This document shows positions 33,111-41,233 of a stretch of DNA of 45,700 nucleotides, piece by piece. Origin of the DNA: a virus; IMG/VR virus record IMGVR_UViG_3300037153_000305, positions 1-45,700 of that record; one strand, given 5' to 3'. A program made the position numbers and the translations under genes. Under the pieces are notes generated by a model that had not been told where the DNA came from, did not search any database, and saw only the letters and a list, made by a program, of their open reading frames with translations. The first letter of the stretch is position 1; each line of letters begins with the position of its first letter.

Positions 33111-35258
33111 TCAGTAGCTCCCTCCTCCGCTCCACGCGTAAGCGGTGTCGCCAAGGTATTGCAGCTCGGCCAGGGCCGCGTAGCGCAGAACGTCCACAGG
33201 ATCTTTACAGGCGCCGTGTTGCTTATCTTTGCCGGTCCATTCCCGCAGCGAATAAATGACGTTGGGACATTCACGCGAGATAAACAGCTTCGGCTCGTTG
33301 GCTCGGGCCAGGGTGGCCGAATACTTGCCGCGCTCCACGTTGGTGTCGTAATCAAGCATGTCGTTGATTAACCCGGTTCCTTCCTCGATCTCTTTCCCGC
33401 TCGCGGCCATGAAATCCATGCCCAGGTCGTTCATTTCGTTGATCAACGTGGTGGACCCTTCCTTGGTCTGCGTGGGGCTGTTGCCATAACGCGAATCCAT
33501 CCAACGCTCCGAGATCTCTTCGCCGGCAATCGCTTCCTTCGTAGCCTGGTCGATGGTGGTCGTCCTGGATCCGGACCGTCCAAAACGTTCCCGGACCGAT
33601 TGTTTCCGCCAAAAGAGTTGCTCGGTCTGTTTCGGATCCGGCTCTTTGGTCTCCTTTTCTTCGGGGCGCCCCTCGCATCGTAGGATCTCCCGCTTGTAAC
33701 GGTCCAGGCCGAATCCAAACGGCGCCTGGGCCGGCCCGCGTACGCCGTCGGCCGGTTGTCCTGGCAAAGTCCACGGCCCTGGGTCGCCTATCCCTGGGAT
33801 GTATGCGCTCGGGCCTTTGTGTCCCGTGCTTGGCCATTCCCGGTAAACAAACCACCGGCCGCGCGGATCGATCCGGACCCAAATCATAAACCAATTCCGG
33901 CCGGGACACGGATCCACGATCATGTAGTTCGTGCCGGCTTTGTGCACCTGGTCCGGCTCCACGCAATGCCAGAGATCGTTGAATTTCGGGAATTGCTGGG
34001 CGCTCCCGGCCTGCAAGATCCCGTAAACGCGGCTCAGGATCTTGGATCGGGTAGCGCCCTGGTAAAGTTTGTAGAAACGTTCCTTCCCGAATTTCACCAG
34101 GCGCTTGGTCCGCTGAAATTCTTTGAGCGCCTTGTCGTAGCCGTAATACGGATTATCGGTGATGTGGAAGTAAACGATGTTCGCCTTCTGGTTCCCGTCG
34201 GAGCCTGGGCCGGCGATCTTGATCCGCGGCACCTTCTCGTAACCGACAATCTCGAAATTGTTTTCAGCCGGCGAGCCGGGTTCTTCCGGCTCCTTTTTGG
34301 TGATGGGATTACCATGGTGAAGCGAACTGTCTCCGGCTGAAATTGCTTGAGCGGGCGAGGGCGCCTGATCCCGGTTACCATCAGTCGCAAGACCTCCTCT
34401 CGACATATCGGACTGCTCGTTACCGCTCAAATTCTTGGGTCGTTTCACCGGCAACATTTCCGCCGGCACTTCCACAATCGTTTTCGCACCGCGCTCGTAC
34501 TCGTTCACCATCACGCTGTAGTTTTCGTCGATCGAAGTGAAGGTAACGATGATGATTCCGGCGCGGTCGCCCATACGGCCGCGGAGCGTCTTTAAGAGCT
34601 TGACGTTTCGCGCTTCGTCCAGCCAGATCGCGTCGAGCTGGTCGCCTTCCACGTTCTCAATGTCTTGCTCGTAATTCTTAAACCAATGCTGTGCGCCGTT
34701 CGGCAGCACGAAAGTTTCTTCTGTGAATCCGCCTTTCTGGCCATAGCTCACGTTGAGGATCCCGCCCTTCTTCGTCTTGCCGGATCCGGCCATCATCCGT
34801 TTGATCTCGATGGGCAGATACTTCGCGAAGAGCGGTTGTTGCCTGGCTCGCGAGATCGGGCCCGTATCGGCAAAGCTCCAGGTCCTGGCGCCTTCCACTT
34901 CCCAAAGCACCTTCATCATTTTCTTGGCCGCATACTCAGATTTGCTCGAGCGGTTCGATCCCGCGATCCAAATCTCGGAGCGGCCCTCGATCGCGATGGA
35001 AAACGGCTGCGGCCCGGAGTAACCGATCTTCTTTAACCGTTCATGGCCCAGGATCACCTGGTGCCCGTCACAAAGCAGATCATCCACCACATGCCAGATC
35101 TCCGGCTCAAACCCGTTCTTGAACGAATCCAATCGCTCGAGCTGCATCGCTACCGCGCGTTCCGTGATCCATTTCTCGATCCTAGGCCGGCCATCCGGCA
35201 GGTCGGCCCACTCCACCGGTGGCAACGGCAAAATCGGATGCGGCTCGAGCCCGGTCAT
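33111..35258 (-). CDS. terL: terminase large subunit
   Basis: It has 715 residues from ATG at 35258, overlapping the previous stop (TAATG). The ATPase part has a Walker A at about 100-107 (GSNRSSKS, with Ser in place of the usual Gly before Ser-Lys) and a Walker B at 208-216 (LDAIWLDEA). The nuclease part has the metal-binding Asp449 in IVDPCPGRNW. It drives DNA into the head and cuts the concatemer. A 58-residue low-complexity insertion (about 278-335) separates the two domains. The overall call is secure; the insertion may be a flexible linker. Confidence 0.9.
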   Translation of the reverse strand: MTGLEPHPILPLPPVEWADLPDGRPRIEKWITERAVAMQLERLDSFKNGFEPEIWHVVDDLLCDGHQVILGHERLKKIGYSGPQPFSIAIEGRSEIWIAGSNRSSKSEYAAKKMMKVLWEVEGARTWSFADTGPISRARQQPLFAKYLPIEIKRMMAGSGKTKKGGILNVSYGQKGGFTEETFVLPNGAQHWFKNYEQDIENVEGDQLDAIWLDEARNVKLLKTLRGRMGDRAGIIIVTFTSIDENYSVMVNEYERGAKTIVEVPAEMLPVKRPKNLSGNEQSDMSRGGLATDGNRDQAPSPAQAISAGDSSLHHGNPITKKEPEEPGSPAENNFEIVGYEKVPRIKIAGPGSDGNQKANIVYFHITDNPYYGYDKALKEFQRTKRLVKFGKERFYKLYQGATRSKILSRVYGILQAGSAQQFPKFNDLWHCVEPDQVHKAGTNYMIVDPCPGRNWFMIWVRIDPRGRWFVYREWPSTGHKGPSAYIPGIGDPGPWTLPGQPADGVRGPAQAPFGFGLDRYKREILRCEGRPEEKETKEPDPKQTEQLFWRKQSVRERFGRSGSRTTTIDQATKEAIAGEEISERWMDSRYGNSPTQTKEGSTTLINEMNDLGMDFMAASGKEIEEGTGLINDMLDYDTNVERGKYSATLARANEPKLFISRECPNVIYSLREWTGKDKQHGACKDPVDVLRYAALAELQYLGDTAYAWSGGGSY

Positions 35259-35494
35259 TACTTGTTTCGCTCCTCCAACATGGCGTCTGCATACAGAAAG
35301 CACACTTCCGCTATCTTGGCCTTGTATGTGTCAAAGTCCTGATCCGGATCTGGTTTTATCGATAGAATCGCTATCAGGGCTTTGGCCGCGAAATAATCGC
35401 GCAACGTCATGCCATGCTGGACCGGCATCGGGAACTGGCCCGGCGAGGTGCTCGGCCCTGGAAACGCAGGCGGGTTGTTCCCGTTCGCGCTCAT
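35258..35494 (-). CDS. 78-aa phage small protein (TLRDYFAAKAL motif)
   Basis: Start ATG at 35494 gives ATGA coupling. The segment GMTLRDYFAAKALIAIL with a C-terminal ADAMLEERNK is a pattern that recurs in small proteins of many phages near the replication and packaging genes. The N-terminus is Pro/Gly-rich. Role unknown. It is coupled to the terminase gene, so a link to packaging or DNA handling is possible. Confidence 0.6.
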   Translation of the reverse strand: MSANGNNPPAFPGPSTSPGQFPMPVQHGMTLRDYFAAKALIAILSIKPDPDQDFDTYKAKIAEVCFLYADAMLEERNK

Positions 35495-35814
35495 AACTCC
35501 AGCCTGTGTAGCAAGGCTACAAGGCACGAATGGTGCTGCTCAGCAACCGCGCGCGCCTGCTTTATCTGCAGGACCAGTGAGCTTCTGGGGTATCCGTCCT
35601 TCTCAGGTTCCATTGGAACTGCTGCGCTGTTCTCTGGCCCCAGGACCGGATCCAGGCGCGCATACAATTGTTCAATGATCGCCGTTCCTTCATTCAGTTC
35701 TCTGTGCAGAAGCGTGATCTCGTCCTCTATTCGCGAGGTCTGCGTTACTCCACAATCCCTGCCTTCGGTATCGGCGGTCGCTTGCTGTCTAAGTGGTGCT
35801 TTGTAGCTAATCAT
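35491..35814 (-). CDS. 107-aa helical hypothetical protein
   Basis: It has helical segments (EDEITLLHRELNEGTAIIEQL and a C-terminal LVLQIKQARAVAEQHH), a loop near the middle and one Cys close to each end. It overlaps the ParB stop and the following start as ATGA. No family recognised. Confidence 0.5.
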   Translation of the reverse strand: MISYKAPLRQQATADTEGRDCGVTQTSRIEDEITLLHRELNEGTAIIEQLYARLDPVLGPENSAAVPMEPEKDGYPRSSLVLQIKQARAVAEQHHSCLVALLHRLEL

Positions 35815-37259
35815 TTTTTGTTTCCTTTCTTCCTAGGGTTTTTGCCATTTTTGACGACTTTTGCATCCGGCGACGGCGACGGCGACGACATCTGTTTCTC
35901 GAGCTTTTTCAGGTCAACGCCGTAGTGTTTGCAAAGTCCCGCGAAACTCGGATCCCAACGGCCATCGTAGTAAAGCTCGTACCCCGTATGTTCCGGCACC
36001 AGGATCTCCACCAGGATTCCGCCGATCTTCCGATCGATCAGGTCCTTCGCCTTAACTTTTTGGATGTGCGGCGCGTAACTCTTTTCGTCGATCCACTCGA
36101 TCAAAAATTTCCAGGGAAACTTCGGCTTATTCCTGCGCGCGGCCTGGACCAGGAACTCCCTTGCTTCCTTCGCCACCGGCTTCATTTGCTCGGCCTTATC
36201 CGCTTTTTCCCGTCTTTCCTGCCGTTCTTTCGGCAGTCCGCCTCGGCTCCAGATCTTGCCGTTCTTCTTCGCGGCCGCATTAGCGTCGGCTTTCTGGTAA
36301 ACTTCGATCGGCTTAAACCTGGCGTCGCAAGTGAGAATCGGCCGCGGCGCGTGCTTGCCCATCAGCGCCTTGTAAGTGCCGGTATCGTCGAAGTCGTAAC
36401 ACCAATCGCTCCCTTGAACGAATCCCTGGTTTCTTCCGGTCTCCTTGTACGAGAGCACCGTCTGGCCTGCTTTCCTTGCCTTAGATGCGACCTCCTCCCA
36501 ATTTTTCTTAGCTGCGAAGAGTTGCGCTTGCTCCTCTACTAGCTCTTTTGTGGCGCGAAATGGGAGTGTCCCCTTCTCGTTGCGCTCTCCGCCCCAAATC
36601 CCCATTTCATCTTCCAGGGCATCGGTTTCCCGGCTACCGGCGTTCTTAGGGGCGATCACTCTTACCAGGCGCTCCTGGAGCTCCGGGTTCTCCACTTTAG
36701 CGACTAGCGCCGCGTGGCTCTGTGGCAATCGGCCGTCGTTGATCGCTTCTCTCGCAAGGCCCGGTAGTTTCAAAAGTGTGAGGACTTCGTAAACCGTCGA
36801 TCGTTTCCGGCCCACACGTTCCGCCAGGTGCTCGATCGCTTTCTCCCGTTTCATCCCGTCTTTTTCGTACTGCTCGAGCAACTGCTGGTATTTCTCGGCG
36901 CGTTGCATGGCAGGGAGATCTTCGCGTTGATCGTTCTCGATTGTCTGCAGCTCGATCACTTCGCGATCGCTCGCGTTCCGGCGCACGATAAACGGCACCT
37001 TCGGCAATTTCGCCGTGAGCGCCGCTTTGAGCCTGCGTTCGCCGGCGATCAATTCCCAGCCCGTCTGGGTGGTCCGCACGATTAACGGCTGGATCACGCC
37101 ATGAGATCGCACGCTATCCACTAGCTCGCCCAGATCGGCTTGCTCGATCGTCCGGTTAAACGGCGATCGACGGATTAGATGCGGATCCTCGTAAAGCACC
37201 GTCGGCTCGTCCGCGTGGCCGTTCGGCGCGTCTGCTATTGTCGTTTGTTTTTGGTTCAT
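35811..37259 (-). CDS. parB: ParB-like nuclease/partition protein
   Basis: It has 482 residues. Residues about 37-85 form the ParB N-terminal domain with the GERR motif at 73-76 (CTP/phosphate-binding box). A HTH follows at about 138-168 (AIEHLAERVGRKRSTVYEVL). The C-terminal 250 residues are a helical and beta extension not in chromosomal ParB. No ParA is encoded nearby. ParB-like proteins in phages act in DNA segregation, transcription control or as CTP-dependent nucleases. The gene lies between the replication and packaging modules. Confidence 0.8.
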   Translation of the reverse strand: MNQKQTTIADAPNGHADEPTVLYEDPHLIRRSPFNRTIEQADLGELVDSVRSHGVIQPLIVRTTQTGWELIAGERRLKAALTAKLPKVPFIVRRNASDREVIELQTIENDQREDLPAMQRAEKYQQLLEQYEKDGMKREKAIEHLAERVGRKRSTVYEVLTLLKLPGLAREAINDGRLPQSHAALVAKVENPELQERLVRVIAPKNAGSRETDALEDEMGIWGGERNEKGTLPFRATKELVEEQAQLFAAKKNWEEVASKARKAGQTVLSYKETGRNQGFVQGSDWCYDFDDTGTYKALMGKHAPRPILTCDARFKPIEVYQKADANAAAKKNGKIWSRGGLPKERQERREKADKAEQMKPVAKEAREFLVQAARRNKPKFPWKFLIEWIDEKSYAPHIQKVKAKDLIDRKIGGILVEILVPEHTGYELYYDGRWDPSFAGLCKHYGVDLKKLEKQMSSPSPSPDAKVVKNGKNPRKKGNKK

Positions 37260-37269
37260 AGAGTTTTTC

Positions 37270-37923
37270 CTAGAATGGGCATTTGCCCAGATCCGCGATG
37301 AAGGTGCGTTTTAAGGACGCGATTTTATTTCCGTCACCAACTACCGGCTCATGGAGCGCAACGATCCACCACCTTTCTCCTTTCCACTTCGTAGGGTCCA
37401 TCGACCCGTGAAGCGCGTGTCGACTGCAAATTTTTAACGGACCTTCGACCTGCTGAATTTTCCCAACTTCGGCTCGATCGCCGCTTCCCCCGTTTGATGG
37501 CGATCCTTCCATGTTGGATCGCCAAAAGCACAGCACAGCTTTACGAATTTTTGTGCTCCAACCCTTCAACAGCTCCGACCAATATTTTTTTGCGTCGCCG
37601 TAGCCGTAGCCGTAGCCGTAGCCGTCGCCGTAGCCGTAGCCGTAGCCGTAGCCGTAGCCGTAGCCGTAGCCGTAGCCGTCGCCGTCGCCGTAGCCGTCGC
37701 CGTAGCCGTAGCCGTAGCCGTAGCCGTAGCCGTAGCCGTAGCCGTAGCCGTAGCCGTCGCCGTAGCCGTAGCCGTAGCCGTCGCAGTAGCCGTAGCCGTT
37801 GCCGTCGCCGTAGCCGTAGCCGTAGCCGTCGCCGTAGCCGTAGCCGTAGCCGTCGCAGTAGCCGTAGCCGTTGCCGTCGCCGTCGCCGTACTGGGTTGTT
37901 ATTTCCAGGGTTCCTTTTGCCAC
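37270..37923 (-). CDS. Gly-Tyr repeat protein
   Basis: GTG at 37923 with GGAGG four bases before it is the likely start; a longer frame upstream has no supported start. Residues about 12-110 are a tract of Gly-Tyr, Gly-Asp and a few Gly-Asn/Cys-Asp units. The C-terminal 110 residues form a compact domain with CSRHALHGSM, KWKGERWWIVALHEP and a SLKRT end. Similar C-terminal domains with variable G-Y/G-D tracts occur in phages and metagenomes as far as I recall. The role is unknown; the tract may be flexible or aggregating. It overlaps the DUF6948-like gene by 25 bases. Confidence 0.65.
   Translation of the reverse strand: MAKGTLEITTQYGDGDGNGYGYCDGYGYGYGDGYGYGYGDGNGYGYCDGYGYGYGDGYGYGYGYGYGYGYGYGYGDGYGDGDGYGYGYGYGYGYGYGYGDGYGYGYGYGDAKKYWSELLKGWSTKIRKAVLCFWRSNMEGSPSNGGSGDRAEVGKIQQVEGPLKICSRHALHGSMDPTKWKGERWWIVALHEPVVGDGNKIASLKRTFIADLGKCPF
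37594..37890. repeat. CCGTAG hexanucleotide tract with a 72-bp higher-order repeat
   Basis: Nearly 300 bases consist of 6-bp units, mainly CCGTAG with CCGTCG, CCGTTG and GCAGTA variants on the plus strand. A 72-bp block repeats within it: the marker TCGCAGTAGC occurs at 37781 and again 72 bp later at 37853. All units keep the coding frame of the minus-strand gene, so changes in copy number are tolerated in steps of two residues. Confidence 0.9.
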
Positions 37924-38201
37924 TTTTCCTCCGCCTCCTCGGAGACCTCCATGATGCTGGTGACGTTTTGGAGCGTGATCGCCGGAATTGCGGGCCCGAT
38001 TCTGCAATTCGCGCTGGGCCCTGGATTAGCCAGGCCTAGCACGCCTTTAATATCGGCGGACCAGTACACGCACATCCGTGCTCGCTTTAGCCGGATTGTT
38101 TTCTTCGTTGTGGGTTCGCCGTAACCGAAGAACACACCGCGATGCGCAGTGGTCACGATTAACGGCTCTTCTTTATTGGTTTGTTGCTTTGTTTTGTTCA
38201 T
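37899..38201 (-). CDS. DUF6948-like protein
   Basis: It has 100 residues with AAGGA about eight bases before ATG. It contains HRGVFFGYGEPTTKK, ARMCVYWSADIKGVLGLA, GPSANCRIGP and VTSIMEVSEEAEEKW, a family of small phage and host proteins that I recall as DUF6948. No function is known for the family. It is followed by the Gly-Tyr repeat protein, an arrangement I believe recurs elsewhere. Confidence 0.65.
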   Translation of the reverse strand: MNKTKQQTNKEEPLIVTTAHRGVFFGYGEPTTKKTIRLKRARMCVYWSADIKGVLGLANPGPSANCRIGPAIPAITLQNVTSIMEVSEEAEEKWQKEPWK

Positions 38202-38205
38202 ACTT

Positions 38206-39717
38206 TCATTCCTTTGCCTCCGTGGCGTTGAAGATCTCTTTGATGCCGGCCAGCGCCTGGGCTTCGGCGTCCTGGTCTTTTGCCTGCCGCTCGTCCAGAC
38301 GATTGGAATACAGCGGTCGCTCTTCGTCCTGACTCTCGAATTTGGCGTATTCCTTGGTAAATCTCAGCTTCACGGTCCCCACCGGTCCGCGGCGTTGCTT
38401 GGCGATAATCAGCTCGGTGTATCGGAGAAATTCCGGCACGCTCATTTCGTATTTCTCGGCCAGGTCTCGCATGTGATCGTCGCCCTTGGCGTAGTAGCTC
38501 GGCCGGTAAAGCAGCCCCACAAAGTGCGCTTCCTGCTCCATGCTGCCGCTCTCCCGTAGGTCCGCCAGTTGCGGCCGGTTGCTATGGCGTTTTTCCACTT
38601 CCCGGTTCAACTGCGCCAGAACCACGATCGGCACCTGCAGTTCTTTCGCGGTTTGACTGATCCCCTGGGCGATCTCGTTTAACTCTTGCTCACGGCTGGA
38701 TTGCGCTCGCCTACTGGTCGAGCACATCCGCTGGATGTAATCGATGATGATTAACCTCACTCCCAGCTTCCTCACGGCGCGCCTGGCTCGGGCGCGAAAC
38801 TCGAAAATGGACAGCGTGCTTTTATCGTCGATGTATATCGGCGCCGGTTTCACAACTTCGGTCCCCTCCAGGTGCAGGCGTTCGCGTTCTTCTTTCTCGA
38901 AAAATCCGTCGCGCAACCGGATCAAGTCGATCTCGGAGCGACGGCATAGGATCACTTCCGTGAGCTCGTGCGCCGTCATTTCCACGGAGAAAATCGACAC
39001 CGGATGCTGGCTCTCAGCGTTGTCGATTGCGACGTGCTCGGCGAACTCGGTTCCCAGGGAGCTCTTCCCCATGGCTGGCCTGGCCGCAACGTAGTAGGTC
39101 CGACCTTTCTGAAATCCTCCGGTCATTCGATCCAGGTCAGCGAATCCGGTCGAGATCCCGATCGGGTGCCCCCGCCGGCGCCAGACCGCATCGATCGAGT
39201 CCAGGACTTCCTGCACGCCGTCGCCGATCCGCTTCAAGGATTCTTGGATCCGACCGGTTTGGCCGATCTCGATCGTTCGGGCCTGCAACTCCTCCAGTAT
39301 CTTCTCCGTATCGGTGCTCTCGTCGTACGCTTGCCGTGCCGCGTTCGTGGCCGACGCGATCATTTCACGGCGGATCCATTTTTCCCGGACAATCTCCACG
39401 TAGTAATCCACGTTCGCGGCCGTTGGCACGTACGTGAAGAGCTCGGTCACGTATGCCGCTCCACCCAGCCCTTGGAGAAGTCCGTCGTTCCGGAGCTGCT
39501 GGGTAAAGGTGATCAGATCGATCGGAATTTTCTGCGTCTTGCTCTTGGTAATGGCATGGAAAAGCGTCTGGTGTGCCGGAATGTAAAACGCTGTCGCGTC
39601 CACGGATTCTTGCACGTCCTCGATTACGCTTTCCCCGCCCAGCATCATACTGGCGATCACGCCCATTTCCGCTTCCGGACTGTGCGGCGATTGTTGGTGG
39701 ATCTCTGGAGCTTTCAT
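38206..39717 (-). CDS. dnaB: replicative DNA helicase, DnaB family
   Basis: It has 503 residues. N-terminal DnaB domain (about 8-115), linker, then a RecA-like core with Walker A ARPAMGKS at 212-219 and a Walker B-type RLIIIDYIQRM near 322-332. The DnaB H4-like segment (about 370-400, QLNREVEKRHSN...DLRESGSMEQEA) is present. It unwinds the fork in a 5'-3' direction and depends on a loader, which is the likely role of the neighbouring initiator. It overlaps that gene as ATGA. It brings no polymerase or primase with it, so the phage relies on host enzymes. Confidence 0.92.
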   Translation of the reverse strand: MKAPEIHQQSPHSPEAEMGVIASMMLGGESVIEDVQESVDATAFYIPAHQTLFHAITKSKTQKIPIDLITFTQQLRNDGLLQGLGGAAYVTELFTYVPTAANVDYYVEIVREKWIRREMIASATNAARQAYDESTDTEKILEELQARTIEIGQTGRIQESLKRIGDGVQEVLDSIDAVWRRRGHPIGISTGFADLDRMTGGFQKGRTYYVAARPAMGKSSLGTEFAEHVAIDNAESQHPVSIFSVEMTAHELTEVILCRRSEIDLIRLRDGFFEKEERERLHLEGTEVVKPAPIYIDDKSTLSIFEFRARARRAVRKLGVRLIIIDYIQRMCSTSRRAQSSREQELNEIAQGISQTAKELQVPIVVLAQLNREVEKRHSNRPQLADLRESGSMEQEAHFVGLLYRPSYYAKGDDHMRDLAEKYEMSVPEFLRYTELIIAKQRRGPVGTVKLRFTKEYAKFESQDEERPLYSNRLDERQAKDQDAEAQALAGIKEIFNATEAKE

Positions 39718-40790
39718 GAGACGATGGTCCTGAGCTCAAATTCGCCGAAGCGTTTCCAATATTTCTGCTGGAGATCTTCCCCGAGCTCGTAAAAGCTGGC
39801 TGGCAGTCGCACGCCGGCGTCGTAGAGCCATTTGAAAAATTCCTGCCACCGCGGCGGGTTAGGCTTTTTCGCCGGTTTATCAGCCAGGCGCCGTTTCACC
39901 CCAAACTCCGGCGCGTATTTTCGGATCTTGTCGAGCTCTCCGTTGAAGTCCCGGAGAAACGTGGTGAGCTCTTGCTTGCGCTTGGTTTTTTGAAAAACCG
40001 GATGCTCCTCGGGCAAGGTAAACCAGATCCGGATCAGCTGAACGTCCGGTGCGTGGATCGGGGTGATATCGAAAAGCAGCTGCTCTTCCTCGTACGACCA
40101 TTTTCTTTTGGCCCGGCCAAAAAGCGAATGGAGAAAAGCCTTGGCTTGCTGGAAATCCAGATCTCTCTGTCCCCCTTCAAGGGGGACGGTAGGGGGTATA
40201 TATGCCTCTGCCTCTGCATGGGCTAACAACTGCTTACCAGTGCTAACGGGTGCTAACGGGTGCTTATCATTTCCACTAGGCAAATCGGGTTCTTGCTCCG
40301 GCGTACACCCTTCGGTGCTAACGCCGCGGACTTCCGCGGACTTCCGCGGACAAGTACCCTTCTCGCTGCTAACCCTGCTAACAGGTGCTAACGGGTGCTT
40401 ACCAGTGCTAAGGCGTTGCTCCTTTTCCTTCCGGCGCTTGTTTTTCATCAGGTCGCGCATGTATGCGTTGCGGCCTTCTGTGTCCCTGAGATTGCGGTAA
40501 TGCTCGTAGTTGACGATCCGCCAGCCCCAATTCCGATCCGAGTCGATCAGCACCAGCCTGGCCCCGTTGCACTTTTTAGACCGGCTCTCCGGATCCGCTT
40601 CCATCAGCTCGCCGATCTTTGCGATCACGGTTTCAATCGGCCACCTGGTGACGGCCGCGATCGCGCCATATGTCATGTCCACCACGCCATGGCGATCGGC
40701 CAGGATGCACATATCGTTGAAGATCACCCGTCGCATTGGATCTTCTGCGATCGAGGAATCAAACTGCTGGCGAAAGCTCTTGGAGAACAT
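39714..40790 (-). CDS. replication initiator / helicase loader-like protein
   Basis: It has 358 residues. The N-terminal 100 residues resemble winged-helix DnaD/replisome-organiser proteins (MRRVIFNDMCILADRHGV, then a WPIETVIAKIGELMEAD helix). The middle (about 125-200) is poorly conserved and is encoded by the iteron array, giving chance repeats such as KHPLAPVS twice. The C-terminal 150 residues are helical and may contact DnaB. Gene order (initiator then helicase) and an origin inside the gene parallel lambda O/P. No AAA+ motif is visible. Confidence 0.65.
   Translation of the reverse strand: MFSKSFRQQFDSSIAEDPMRRVIFNDMCILADRHGVVDMTYGAIAAVTRWPIETVIAKIGELMEADPESRSKKCNGARLVLIDSDRNWGWRIVNYEHYRNLRDTEGRNAYMRDLMKNKRRKEKEQRLSTGKHPLAPVSRVSSEKGTCPRKSAEVRGVSTEGCTPEQEPDLPSGNDKHPLAPVSTGKQLLAHAEAEAYIPPTVPLEGGQRDLDFQQAKAFLHSLFGRAKRKWSYEEEQLLFDITPIHAPDVQLIRIWFTLPEEHPVFQKTKRKQELTTFLRDFNGELDKIRKYAPEFGVKRRLADKPAKKPNPPRWQEFFKWLYDAGVRLPASFYELGEDLQQKYWKRFGEFELRTIVS
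40169..40187. repeat. 9-bp inverted repeat beside the origin
   Basis: GTCCCCCTT and AAGGGGGAC flank a single C, forming a perfect 19-bp near-palindrome. It is followed within 10 bases by AT-rich TATATATG. It lies at the edge of the iteron region and may be a structural element of the origin. Confidence 0.6.
40221..40415. repeat. iteron array, candidate phage replication origin
   Basis: Eleven imperfect copies of a 10-bp unit (TGCTAACGGG) start at 40221, 40231, 40241, 40251, 40261, 40316, 40367, 40376, 40386, 40396 and 40406. Between the two blocks are three copies of CCGCGGA-type direct repeats (40324-40352). The 10-bp period does not keep the codon frame, so selection is on the DNA. A 9-bp inverted repeat and AT-rich stretch lie just left. 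The array sits inside the initiator gene, as in lambda O. Confidence 0.8.
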
Positions 40791-40792
40791 TT

Positions 40793-41233
40793 TTACCAGC
40801 GCCCCGGAAATCGCGGGGTGCGTCCCTCCAGTTTGTAAAGGCCCTCAGCGTTGGGGTCCGGCCGGGCTTTGAATTTCATCAGCGGCCGGAAATTTGCGTT
40901 GTTGGGTACGCGAACACGCACGAGCTCTTCGCTCTCTGGCTTTTTCGCCTGGAGGATGTGAGGGTTCGGGAAGATCCGGACCACCACCAGGTCGATCGGT
41001 TCGTCAGCTAGCGGCGCCGCGCCGTTTTTTTCAAGGCAGGACGAGCAATCTAAATCCGGAGATCCAAGTTTCCGCAGCAACTGATCGAGCGCCGATTGTG
41101 AGATTAGGATGGCGCGGCCCTCTTTTTTCCAATCGGTTTTTTTGAGGCTCTTACTACGAAAATGCTCGAGCACGTTTCGCGAGAGCGCTAAACGCTCGGT
41201 CAACAATGCTTCCGAATACCAGGGCGTGGTCAT
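40793..41233 (-). CDS. early hypothetical protein
   Basis: It has 146 residues. The N-terminal 50 are helical (WYSEALLTERLALSRNVL), with HTH-like character. The C-terminal half is beta, with a VRVPNNANF segment and an RFPGRW end. Two Cys (CSSC) lie near the middle. It is coupled to the previous gene by ATGA and lies two bases before the initiator. It may bind DNA in early control or assist replication, which is inference. Confidence 0.55.
   Translation of the reverse strand: MTTPWYSEALLTERLALSRNVLEHFRSKSLKKTDWKKEGRAILISQSALDQLLRKLGSPDLDCSSCLEKNGAAPLADEPIDLVVVRIFPNPHILQAKKPESEELVRVRVPNNANFRPLMKFKARPDPNAEGLYKLEGRTPRFPGRW

Noticed and set aside
37594-37890. CRISPR array
   Set aside because: The repeats are 6-bp coding units without spacers.
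40221-40415. Protein-level repeat in the initiator
   Set aside because: The 10-bp period shifts frame, so peptide repeats are a by-product of DNA iterons.
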